Assembly: GCA_018136815.1 (NCBI GenBank)
Contig: CM030932.1
Coordinates: forward strand, 4,812,407-4,876,406
DNA from: Isochrysis galbana
Taxonomy: Eukaryota; Haptophyta; Isochrysidales; Isochrysidaceae
Direction of reading: 5' to 3'
DNA: 64,000 bases
Of this stretch, positions 43,540-53,800 are shown one piece after another. Position 1 is the stretch's first letter. Every line of letters starts with the position of its first letter. Below the pieces are notes generated by a model. It did no database searches and was not told the origin of the DNA. It was given only the letters and a program-made list of their open reading frames with translations. A program made the translations under genes and the position numbers.

Positions 43540-44697
43540 CTAGCTCCCACTTCGAGAGGGCCGCTGTCGAGCTTTTGCGCCGCTCCTGATGACCCCAACC
43601 ATCGGCGCCTCCGCGAGATCGACATTGAGGCTTTGATTCACCAACTTTTGCGAAAACTCCCAAAAGCGGATCCCGAAGTCACTGTCTGTTGCCTTGGGGT
43701 GGCGAGGCGCCCATTCGGTTGCGATGGGCACAAAAAAGGCTCCGCTCTTCCCAGCCCCATCCTCAAGCCGGAGAGCACATGCACAGAACAGCACTGTGAG
43801 TGCGGCTGTGGATGTGGAGTAGGCGACTAGCATATTGCGCAATTTCGCGGCCTGCCATGCAACCGGTCCGGCAATGGGGCCGAGCATCGCGCGGAAATTC
43901 TCTTGACGCAGCATGCTGGTGGCGACCACGCCCGGGTGCACAGCGTTGCTCAAAATCGTATTCGGATGCCGCCGAGCAAGTTCATTGGACAGGATCAGAC
44001 TGGCCAATTTGGCCATGCCGTAGCGCGTCATGGGGCCAATGCTCTCATCATTGATGCCCTCAAGCGAGAGGGGCACTCCTGCTGAAGGCGCGGCGCGATG
44101 AGCCCCCGAGCTCAAGTGGACTACACGAGCACGCTGCCCCGTATTCATTGCCGTGCGCTCGAGCAGCGGCAACAGCTTCGTCGTGAGGTGAAAGTGACCG
44201 AGATAATTGGACTGGAAGGTCGTCTCAATACCATCCACGGATAGTGCAGGTTGCGGGAATTGCGTGGCGACGCCGGCGTTATTGATGAGGATATGCAGCG
44301 CGTCGAGCGTACGCAGGAGCACATCGGCAGCAAGATCCACCTGCGACAAATCGTTCAGATCGAGGCGCACCGGCTTGACCTGTGAGGGCGGCACTCCCGT
44401 CGACTGTGCAATGTGCTGCGCTGCCTTTGCACACCTCCCTTCATCACGGCAGCCAAGCAGCACTGTGGCGCCGGCGCGCGCGCACTGGCTCGCCACCTCG
44501 AGGCCGAGCCCTGTGTTCGCGCCAGTAACGAGCACCACCTTGCCGTGTAATGCCGGCATCTGCTCGTAGCTGAATCCAGGCACCCGCCAGAAGGTGGCAA
44601 GGGGTAGCGCGCGCCCGCCGCACCAGAGTGCGTCGCTGCGGTAGCCGGCGAGCGCGAGAGCGACGGCGGCGAGGGCGAAGATGAGCGGCCAGCCCAT
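43540..44697 (-). CDS. Membrane-anchored short-chain dehydrogenase/reductase (retinol dehydrogenase-like)
   Basis: 385 residues, single exon. One N-terminal hydrophobic helix (about 4-20) anchors it, then a Rossmann domain with TGANTGLG (NADP/NAD binding), LILINNAGV-type NNAG, HLSSGAH with the catalytic Ser, and YGMAK with catalytic Tyr and Lys. VHPGVVAT follows the active site. The layout (anchor plus classical SDR with TGxxxGxG) matches retinol dehydrogenase/WW-domain oxidoreductase-type enzymes that reduce or oxidise lipid aldehydes and ketones at the ER or plastid envelope. Substrate cannot be told. The C-terminal 50 residues (EAPMVG ... RPSRSGS) go beyond the usual fold. GC-rich coding with no interruption; it looks intact. 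Confidence 0.85.
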   Translation of the reverse strand: MGWPLIFALAAVALALAGYRSDALWCGGRALPLATFWRVPGFSYEQMPALHGKVVLVTGANTGLGLEVASQCARAGATVLLGCRDEGRCAKAAQHIAQSTGVPPSQVKPVRLDLNDLSQVDLAADVLLRTLDALHILINNAGVATQFPQPALSVDGIETTFQSNYLGHFHLTTKLLPLLERTAMNTGQRARVVHLSSGAHRAAPSAGVPLSLEGINDESIGPMTRYGMAKLASLILSNELARRHPNTILSNAVHPGVVATSMLRQENFRAMLGPIAGPVAWQAAKLRNMLVAYSTSTAALTVLFCACALRLEDGAGKSGAFFVPIATEWAPRHPKATDSDFGIRFWEFSQKLVNQSLNVDLAEAPMVGVIRSGAKARQRPSRSGS

Positions 44698-45012
44698 CGA
44701 GCCGGTTGACAGGGAGGGGAGAGTCGCGAGCGCGAAAGATCAGGGATACTAGGGGTCGGCGAAGGGAGAGGGAGAGAGGAGGGGAAGGGAAGCCAGCGCC
44801 CGCGCGCCGGACCCCAAGTGTGGGCGAGCGAGAGCGCGAAAACATTCAGATTCACGTGAAGCGTGTTGAGCTACCGTTGGACTTGAAGTAGGAATAGTTC
44901 TCGATCTACCAAAACAACAAAACAATGTCGATGTATTCTATGAAGATGTTCGAAGGTATTATTGTATCTACACATACACGGAGAAGAGAGGGAGCGAGAG
45001 AGGAGAGAGAGA

Positions 45013-45310
<298 letters not shown>

Positions 45311-45414
45311 TCGCGTTCCGTCAAAAGAGGACCACAATCTGTTTTCTTTTTAGTTATGAACAATAGTGGTACAAAACAAAGCTGTGCATAGAAACTTTTT
45401 TTAACATAAAGTCG

Positions 45415-45790
45415 CCGTATACGAGATGTTTCGTTTACGCAGCACATGTGATTACTTGCAATCATTGAGCACGCCGTGCGTATGCGCATCGACTTCCCCC
45501 TCGCGAGGGCGCCGTGCGTGCGCATAGAAACTTTTTTCCCTAAGGCCCACATTAACGTAAAGTAGCCATATACGAGACGTTTCGTTTGCGCAGCACGTGT
45601 GATTGCTTGCAATCATTGTGCACGCCGTGCGTATGCACATCGGCTCCCCCCCCCCGCGGGGCGCCGTGCGTGCGCATAGCAACTTCCAGGAAGGTGCACG
45701 CCGTGCGTTCACTCTTTCCGCGGGGGGACTCTGGACGCAGAGGCGGTCGGGAACCGCGGGGGCACCCCTGGGACCGGGGAAAATATTACC
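45415..45790. repeat. Dispersed repeat related to 26015-26600
   Basis: Two tandem diverged units (TATACGAGATGTTTCGTTTACGC at 45418, TATACGAGACGTTTCGTTTGCGC at 45570) with GCACGCCGTGCGTATGC and GCGCCGTGCGTGCGCATA blocks, then AAGGTGCACGCCGTGCGTTCACTCTTTCCGCGGGGG as at 26485. An inverted counterpart is at 48770-48960. Confidence 0.65.
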
Positions 45791-45979
45791 GTATATTGCG
45801 AAAACACTAACGTAAACAATCGAGGTCTTGGGGTCTCTCCGCTCCCCCGGGGCCCCCTCCCCCGGGTCCCCTCCTCCCCCTCTCATCGACCTACCAGAGA
45901 GAGACGGCTCCTACTGCCTGCCTCCCTCCTCCCTCCTCGCTCACCCTCCAGCTCTCTCCTCGCCCTCGTCTTCCTCACG

Positions 45980-46369
45980 ATGGTGACGACTCGGCGCGCA
46001 TCGGTACGGTCCTCCGTCCTCTCCTCTCGTGCTCCTGCTCGCTGGTTTCGTTCGACTCGCTCGACACAGCCACCTGGCCTGCGATCGCCCCTTCTTATGT
46101 GCCTTCTCCTCCTGCTCCTCCTCCTCGCTTTCGCCCTCCTCAACCTCCTCGACCTCCTCAGCTTCCTCTTCGACCTCCTCAGCTTCCTCTTCTCCCTCCT
46201 CCTCTTCCTCTTCCTCCTCCTCCTCCTCCTCCTTTTCCTCCTTCTCCTTCTCCTCCTCGCGCTTCTTCTTCGACTGAACGCCGCCGGCCCGCTTCTTCAT
46301 AAGAAGACTCGTCGCCTTTATGTGCAGCGCGCACATCCGCAGCGCGCAGAGGCGTTGTCGTCGTCCTAG
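45980..46369 (+). pseudogene. Second copy of the 26777 repeat ORF, low complexity
   Basis: Starts MVTTRRASVRSSVLSSRAPA, homologous to MVATRRASARSSCSRAPA at 26777. It then becomes a CTC/CTT triplet tract (46110-46265) encoding poly-Leu/Phe or, in other frames, Pro/Ser runs. Not a credible protein. Confidence 0.35.
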
Positions 46370-46370
46370 G

Positions 46371-46662
46371 TTCGAGGGGTCGCGTCGGCGTCATGCGCGC
46401 GGCGCAGCGCGTGTGGCGCAGCGCGGGTGTCGGCGTCGTGCGCGCCCGCCCGCTCGTCGAGCTCAAGCCACTAGAGCTCGACTCGGTCGTTGCACAGTCG
46501 AGAGATGATGCGCAACCTCCTCTGCTTCTGCCCAGAGGGGTTGTGTCGTCCGAGGTTCGAGGGGTTGTGTCGGCGTCATGCGCGCGGCGCAGCGCGTGTG
46601 GCGCAGCGCGGGTGTCGGCGTCGTGCGCGCCCGCCCGCTCGTCGAGCTCAAGCCACTAGAGC
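46371..46662 (+). repeat. Tandem duplication of a 110-bp block, period about 182 bp
   Basis: GGTTCGAGGGG, CGTCATGCGCGCGGCGCAGCG, GTGTGGCGCAGCGCGGGTGTC and GTCGAGCTCAAGCCACTAGAGCT occur at 46371-46480 and again at 46553-46662 with almost no change, suggesting a recent duplication. Confidence 0.8.
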
Positions 46663-46726
46663 TGAGAGGTGCTGATTGGAATCTCTGAGTCTATGGGTGG
46701 CGATCGCGCTGCAACTCCGATGGCTC

Positions 46727-47107
46727 TAACGTTATGTGCGAAAACGCTAAGGGTGTGTGCGAAAAGTATTTTTCACCCGTGATGACAATAATACAATGGA
46801 TATCAGAGCACGTGGAGCAATCACATCCGCTGTAAATTCTCTACTACCCAATGCCGGTGGTAGACCAAGAGCTGATTTGAACCTCATGTTGGACAGGATG
46901 TGTCATATTTTGTGGACTGGGGCGCCATGGAGGTCTCTTGGATCGGGATACAGCACGCTGGGATACAGCATCATGCTGCTCGCTGGGTACCAAGGATTGT
47001 GTCACGGAAATAGACCACAGTGTCTGTGCTCAGGTGTTTGGAGAAAGGGACGTCTGTAGTGTGAACTGGTGTTTTGTGTCCGCTTAGCGTTTTCGCACAT
47101 AACGTTA
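46727..47107 (+). mobile_element. IS5-like TIR element with truncated transposase
   Basis: Perfect 25-bp terminal inverted repeats: left 46727-46751 begins TAACGTTATGTGCGAAAACG, right 47083-47107 is its reverse complement. The 381-bp element encodes (46757-47059, plus) a 100-residue frame with SLLPNAGGRPRADLNLMLDR, ILWTGAPWRSL, matching the N-terminal region of IS4/IS5-type transposases (L-P-x-x-x-G-R-P-R-A-D-x-R-x-x-L-D-x-I-L-x-x-L-R-T-G-x-P-W-R-D-L). The DDE core is absent, so it is a non-autonomous derivative. A third copy of the terminal repeat at 48431-48455 has the left-end orientation, so a second, larger or broken element begins there. Confidence 0.75.
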
Positions 47108-47311
47108 GCGAGTTACTGTACTTGGAAAGATGAACCGGAGGATGAGGACCAAAACTACGGCGACGAAGAGTGGAATCACACTCTTTGTGTACGCGATTGC
47201 GAAAACCGCAAGAAGGGCAATGCCCACTGCCAGAGAAATACGCCACTTGCCGCGTCTGGTCTTCCATTCATTGGCAAGCTCCGCGTTGTCAATGAAAACC
47301 GGGTACGCCAT
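47105..47311 (-). CDS. Small two-helix membrane protein fragment
   Basis: Minus frame MAYPVFIDNAELANEWKTRR followed by two hydrophobic stretches (ISLAVGIALLAVFAIAY and VIPLFVAVVLVLILRFIF). The last three codons before the stop lie in the terminal repeat of the TIR element, so the true C-terminus may have been displaced by the insertion. Family not recognised. Confidence 0.3.
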   Translation of the reverse strand: MAYPVFIDNAELANEWKTRRGKWRISLAVGIALLAVFAIAYTKSVIPLFVAVVLVLILRFIFPSTVTR

Positions 47312-47399
47312 CTCTGTAACATCACGGGTAGAAAAACTTTTCTCAACAAGTTTCGTTACACGCCTATAGTTTCGTTACGCGTCCATACTTGATGGAACA

Positions 47400-48430
47400 C
47401 TACCTCCGTGTCTTCACCTGCACCTGCAGTTCCTGCACTCTCACCTTCACATGCACCTTCACTGAAGAAAAAACTTCGGACCAGCACCGTTGGCGGCTGC
47501 GTTCAATCATCACGCGCATAAGAGACCAGCGATACTCTGAAGTACATCAAATTCTAATCCGAGCGATTGTCGCTAATGACGTGTAACGAAACTGTTTTGG
47601 CATGGGGCAGGCATCCACTCAGATTTCAGAGGGTACCACTTGGGAAGGCAGGCTCACAAAATCGATGAGGATGTATGAGTGTTGACGCAAAAGGGAGCTT
47701 CGGACAGACGAGGTTTGGGGGTTATCCAACCCGACCTCCTCGACATCGGTCATGGGCCACGCTGATTGAGCGCAAAATGCTTCAATCGGCCCATGCGCTC
47801 GATGCCACACCTCAAGTGGAGGGAGGAGGATCGGCAAGGTTTCTTCTGGACCAGGTGTCTCCGCAGATGCTTGCGCACAGACGTGTAGCAGAGGAGCCCA
47901 TCGTCTAGATGATGTGTGTGTGACTATAATGGGGGGACCCTCTTCGGAGGGGTGAACTCCAGTACCTCCCGCAAGAATGATCTAGGCTTGCTCCATATTC
48001 NNNNNNNNNNNNNNNNNNNNNNNNNNNNNNNNNNNNNNNNNNNNNNNNNNNNNNNNNNNNNNNNNNNNNNNNNNNNNNNNNNNNNNNNNNNNNNNNNNNN
48101 TCGCACGCCCAGCTCTTGGCCTGAGCCGAGAAAAGTAGAGCCCAGACTTCTTTCCGCCAAGAGACTTGTCTGGATATGCCTGAAATGCAATTATAGTCGA
48201 GTTTCGCCAAACAACTGGCGCGTCGGGAGATGCGAAACCAGGTGGGCTCACATCCATGGCCTCACTGAATGTTCTCCAATCCACCGTCCGAACAAAACGG
48301 ACGGTGTACGCCTTGGCGCTCCCCCCGTTGAACATGGCCGCTGGGTTGCCCCTGTAGTGCGTGAAGTAGAGTTCGTACTCGTTGCCGAGTACATGGACAG
48401 CTGGGTCGCGCACTCTCCCTTGGGACATAT
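47400..48430 (-). pseudogene. Beta-propeller glycosidase-like gene relic, gap inside
   Basis: On the minus strand from 48427: SQGRVRDPAVHVLGNEYELYFTHY, then GGSAKAYTVRFVRTVDWRTFSEAM, APVVWRNSTIIAF and KSGLYFSRLR, after which the assembly gap (48001-48100) interrupts. The DP-x-V and Y-x-L-Y-F repeats resemble five-bladed propeller enzymes of the GH43/GH32-like group. Downstream (about 47850-47620) WHRAHGPIEAF may be its continuation. The coding sequence begins exactly at the inner edge of the terminal repeat copy at 48431-48455, so the 5' part was cut off or replaced. Confidence 0.4.
48001..48100. other. Assembly gap (100 N)
   Basis: One hundred unresolved bases. Round length suggests a placeholder of unknown true size. 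It falls within the propeller-like gene relic. Confidence 0.99.
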
Positions 48431-48455
48431 TAACGTTATGTGCGAAAACGCTAAG
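48431..48455 (+). repeat. Third copy of IS5-like element terminal repeat
   Basis: Starts TAACGTTATGTGCGAAAACG and matches 46727-46751. No facing right end was found before 49.2 kb. Confidence 0.8.
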
Positions 48456-48507
48456 CGCTCGTGGTGACCGGTGTGTGCATGAGCATTTCGATGGACGAGC
48501 AATAGGT

Positions 48508-48682
48508 GAGGAAGGGGCACGAGGAAGGGCAGGAGGAAGGGCAGGAAGGGCAGGGCAGGAGGAAGAGCAGGAAGGGCAGGGCAGGAGGAAGGGCAGGAGG
48601 AAGGGCAGGAGGAAGGGGGCAGGAGGAAGGGGGCAGGAGGAAGGGGGCAGGAGGAAGGGGGCAGGAGGAAGGGCAGGTCCTT
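48508..48682 (+). repeat. Minisatellite of GGGCAGGAGGAA-type units
   Basis: Irregular 12-16 bp units (GGGCAGGAGGAA, GGGGGCAGGAGGAA). Frames through it are Gly/Glu-rich or Pro/Leu/Ser-rich and meaningless. Confidence 0.85.
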
Positions 48683-48769
48683 CCGCACTTTTCGCCAAGA
48701 AGGAACGGCGTGCAGAAAAAGTTGTTATGCTGCATGATGAGTGGCAATCACACTTTGTTCCGCCCGTCC

Positions 48770-49085
48770 TCCGCGCCCAGAGTTCCCCCGCGAAAAGAGT
48801 GAACGCACGGCGTGCACCTTCCTGGAAGTTGCTATGCGCACGCACGGCGCCCCCGCGGGGGGTGCGCCGGTGCACATCGCGCCGTGCCCACGCACGGCGT
48901 GCACATGTGATTGCAAGTCATCACAGGCGCTGTGTAACGAAACATCTCTTATATGGCCAGTTTACGTAGTTGTGGGCCGCAGGGGCTACACACATGGAAC
49001 GGGTTGACATGCGCGCGCACGGCGTATCCGCGGGGGGACCGATGCACATCGCGCCGTGCCCATGCACGGCGTGCACCGATGTGAT
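48770..49085. repeat. Inverted copy of the 26015/45415 dispersed repeat
   Basis: CCCCCGCGAAAAGAGTGAACGCACGGCGTGCACCTTCC is the reverse complement of the 45690-45725 block, followed by TGCGCACGCACGGCGCCCCCGCGG and two further GCGCCGTGCCCA(C/T)GCACGGCGTGCAC units. Confidence 0.65.
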
Positions 49086-49214
49086 TAGCGAAGAAGCTTT
49101 GACGGCCTCTCTCTCTTATAATTTTAACAAGATCTAATGTTAAACAACTACAATACAACTGTGGACATTTGATCGCTCAATTCTACTGATGTCCCACTAT
49201 TGACGGAACGACAC

Positions 49215-49677
<463 letters not shown>

Positions 49678-50316
49678 GACTAGATGGAGCACATAAAAGA
49701 ATTCGTAGTGGGACGGTGACGAGGTCCTGGTCTCCTGGTCTTGGAGACAAGATTTCGTTTTGTTCAATACAATAGATGGAAAGAAATAGTACGAGAAATG
49801 CGACATTGTACATTGTGGAACTGTGGCATTGTGATTGTGACATTTTGACATGGTGGCATACTCCTAGCGACGTTCATTGTACGTGCGACTTCCTCCCGGG
49901 AAGAGAGCTTGGGCTTGGAGTGGGGGGGGAGGGGAAAGGGGAAAGAGAAGAGAGATAGAAGGACAGGGACACGGGGACAGGAGCAGAAAAGAAGAGGGCT
50001 GCCGGCTGCTCGCAGGCTAAGTTGTAAGCTGCTGCAGCGACCGACTCTCGCTATATATTGTATTCCTTTCTTCTCTTGTGAGTCTGCTTACTTTCTTTTA
50101 TTGAGTCACAGACTGTGACGGAGATCAGAGCATTCGAGAAGAGAGGAGGAGGGGAAACGGTCGGCCCGAGATCGCAAGTTCAAGTTCAGGTCAATTTAAG
50201 TAGTAGTATGTAATACTAAAGTACTACTCGGGGGGCAGACAGATCCTTCAAGTGTGTGGAGCAATCGGAGCGAGCGTAGTTTCACGGCAATAGTATCCGC
50301 CTGTGGGAGCTGCGGC

Positions 50317-50580
50317 ACATCTATACATAGACTGTAATGGAGATTGTAGAGCTACATACTCCACTCTTTCCTGGGAGGTAGAGACGGCACATCTATACAT
50401 AGACTGTAATGGAGATTGTAGAGCTACATACTCCACTCTTTCCTGGGAGGTAGAGACGGCACATCTATACATAGACTGTAATGGAGATTGTACACTCTTT
50501 CCTGGGAGGTAGAGACGGCACATCTATACATAGACTGTAATGGAGATTGTAGAGCTACATACCCTTTCCTGGGAGGTAGG
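50317..50580 (+). repeat. 72-bp tandem repeat upstream of the fusion gene
   Basis: Units begin ACATCTATACATAGACTGTA at 50317, 50389, 50461 and 50520; the first two are 72 bp, the third is a 59-bp deletion variant (lacks AGAGCTACATACTCC-type segment), the fourth is partial. Lies 260-520 bp upstream of the start of the long fusion gene, so it may influence its promoter; that is speculation. Confidence 0.85.
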
Positions 50581-50688
50581 GAGTGTCCATCGCACGAGAT
50601 AGAGAGTACCTACGAGAGAGAGAGGGAGAGAGGGGCAGGGAGAGAGAGAGAGCGAGAGGCGGGAGAAGGAAGAGGAAAGGGGGGGAGA

Positions 50689-50719
<31 letters not shown>

Positions 50720-50835
50720 CACCGGGAAGAAGGAGAGAAGAGAGGGAAGAGAAGAAGAGAGTGAGAGAGAGAGGAGAAAGCCACAGAGAGCGAGCGCGCA
50801 GTCAGGGCGGGAGAGAGAAGAGCCGTACCGCGGCG

Positions 50836-53800
50836 ATGACTGCTCCATCCTCCCCACGTTCTGCCCACCAGCTCTCTCCCCCTCCAGCCGCTCCTTCTTC
50901 TGCCGCTTCGGCCCATCCCCCCTCCCGCTCGCCCGCCGTTCGCTCCTCCTCCTCCCCCTCCTCGGGCCGCCCCCCCCCCTCCCGATGGCCCCTCGACCCC
51001 GCCGTCACACGGCTCGCCTCGCGCCGAAACCATTCGTACGGCACTTTCGACACTCTCCTCGCTGCGCAGAATGCACAGCTCGCAGGACCATCGGGACAGA
51101 AGCGCGCCAAGACGCCGCCGCCAGCCTCGCCCGTCGATCGCATCCACCAACCCACCTGTATGAAGCCACGGAAGGTTCAGACGGAGCGGCCACCCGTGCG
51201 GCGGCCGCAGGCGTCATCGAGCCACTGGCACTATGCCGACGTGGCGATGACGCCGGCCGCAGGCATCATCCTGCTGCGCGAGAAGCCGGCCATCTCAGAG
51301 CTCGACGATGCCGCATGGGAGAGTCAGGAGCTCGAGGTGCTCATCGGCAGGTACGAGGTGGTGGACGCCCTTCGATCAGGTCGCGACAGGCTCGTGGCGC
51401 TCCGCTACCCCGGCGAGTGGCACTTCCCAGGTGGCGCCAAACGGCAGACCGACCGTGGACCGCTGCAAACTGCATGCCGAGAGCTGCAGGAGGAGTTCCT
51501 CGGCGGTAGCGGCGAGGGGGCGCCGGAGCTGGCCGCTACGCTTTTTACAAAGGTGTCGCTCAGTCTCTCCGGCCGACAATACGTGCAGTACGTCTTCGTG
51601 GCCGACGAGGCGGATAACCGGCCCCTTCAGCTGACCGCCGAGCGCATCAACCACGGGCTGCGACGACAGCGCCTCGCTTTTGAGCGGCTCGTGGCCTCGG
51701 GCCACTGGTGGGAGATGGCGCGGTCTGAGAAGGCGGCCCTGGCGCCCGAAGTGCGCGAGGTGCAGTGGCTGTCGCTCTCGGCGGCGATCGCACTCCTAGA
51801 CCCGAAGCTGCCATTCGTCGACGACTGGCAGCGTGAGGAGCTAGCTAGGTGCGACCTCTATTGGCGTCAGGTGAGCAGCCGAGCTGGCGCACCGGCTGGC
51901 GCGCCCGGCCGGAATTCGGAGCCCTCCGCCAATGGGGTCCGAGAAGAGTACAGTTCATAGTGTCTCCGGCCTTGGTCGCTTTGTTCAAGAAAAATAGCCA
52001 TTGAGGGAGCACGAGCCCCAGCTCTGGCCCTGTAATTCCTTCACCTGGGCACTATTCTACGTCCCTCTCCTTCTAGTACTGAGCCCCGCCCGCCGCCCTG
52101 CAGATACCCATTGATACCATCCACCTACTGAGGGAGTTGCAGTCATTAGGGACCATCGCCGCCATAAAATCCGCTGCTGTGGAGACCCGTCTCGACCGCA
52201 TCGCATGTGAACGGGCCGCGGCCCGCCGCACTTCGATTTCGCCGCCCCTCAACTCACCCATGTGGAGATCCTCTCCTGAGCCGCCAGGGTTGCTGGGCCC
52301 CAACCTCCTCGGCTCGCCCAAGCTCAATCCACAAGGGGCCGATACCTCGTCACTGCAGGCTCTCAACGCCACGCCTAATCAGTCGCACCTCATGGCCACA
52401 ACGCTTCTCTCGCGTCTAATCAATCGATGGGGGAGCTCGTCTCCAGCTGCTCCAGCTGCTGCATTGGTCGCAGGGTCTGATCGACAAACGTCCCTGGATA
52501 GTGCGGAAGAGGATGCCGGGACAGCCGGGAGCCTCTTGCCGATAGACGGCTTGGGTGGCGCAACAGGAGCGTCAGATCGAGTCTTTGAAAATACCTTCAC
52601 ACTCCCACCACTTCACGGAGAGGAGGCGCCTAAGAACGACCTGGGCACAGGCTCGGCAGCCAAGTGGGCCGCGCCTCATTGGCAGCATGCTCTTGCTGAA
52701 GTCGGTTTAGACGAGCTCTGGTACCAGCCTGGATTCCCGAGGACGTTCGATGTGCAGGTTCTATCGTACAATCTCAACATTCTTCCATGGGGAGCCAGAC
52801 TGGCAGCAGGGGCGGGCCACGACCATTCACAGCGCAGGCTTCAGGAGTTCGTTTCGCGACCTGAGCTGACCTCGTGCGACGTGCTTTTACTACAGGTGGG
52901 TGCACCGAGTCCCTCCATTGGGTATGCGTTGGTGCCATTGCGTCTTCCGTGGCGAGTCTAGCGGACCGCAGTGGAAAGCGGAATTTGCGTGTCCTTCTGA
53001 CCATCACTCAAATGCACGCTGGATTTCTAGTGGTGACTTGGATCTCTCACCACCACCTCTGCTCGCCAACTTGTGCAGGAAGTCTTCAAGACGCCCATCT
53101 TGAGCCGTTTGCTTTGCCAGCAAAGCTGGCTAAGGCGTCAGCTGGCAGAGCGAGGATTCGTCCATCAGTGTGTCATGCCCTTTCGTCCGGGGCTCTTGTC
53201 GTGGACGGACTCCGGTGCGGTGCCTTGAAGGAAGGCCCTCCAAATCCCTCTTTTAACCCGAGGCCCTTCCCACACGCGCGTCCTCGCCTCTCACGAATCC
53301 ACATTCAGGTTTAGTGATCGCCTCGAAGTTGCCGATTGTTGAGTGGGGAGTACATCGTTTTGGGCGAGGGCTGCACATTGATGCAGGGGCAGCCAAGGGG
53401 ATCCTGCACGCCAAACTTCAGGCACGCTGCTGTATTCGGATCCTCTCCACCCAGAGGTCTATGGCTGGCAGCTCCATCTGGACCGTCGCAAGGCCCCGGT
53501 TGCGGGCTCAGTCTCACGCACTTAGCGGGCGTGAGTACTAGAGGCACCACGGATTCCGAGCTCTTGCTCCTTGGCATTTCTCGCTTTTCAGGTCGGCTCC
53601 AGACAGCTTTATGTTTTCAATACACACTTGCAGGCTACGCACTCCGGGCAGGGAGGGGCAGCATTCATCAGAGTCCGCAACATGCAGCTTGAGCAGCTTC
53701 GCAGGTGAGCTTCTCACGGCTAGATTCATTTGTGCCGTCTCGAAACGACGACCGACCTTTCTCTCCAGCAACGGCCTCCTTGGCTGCATACCAACTCAAA

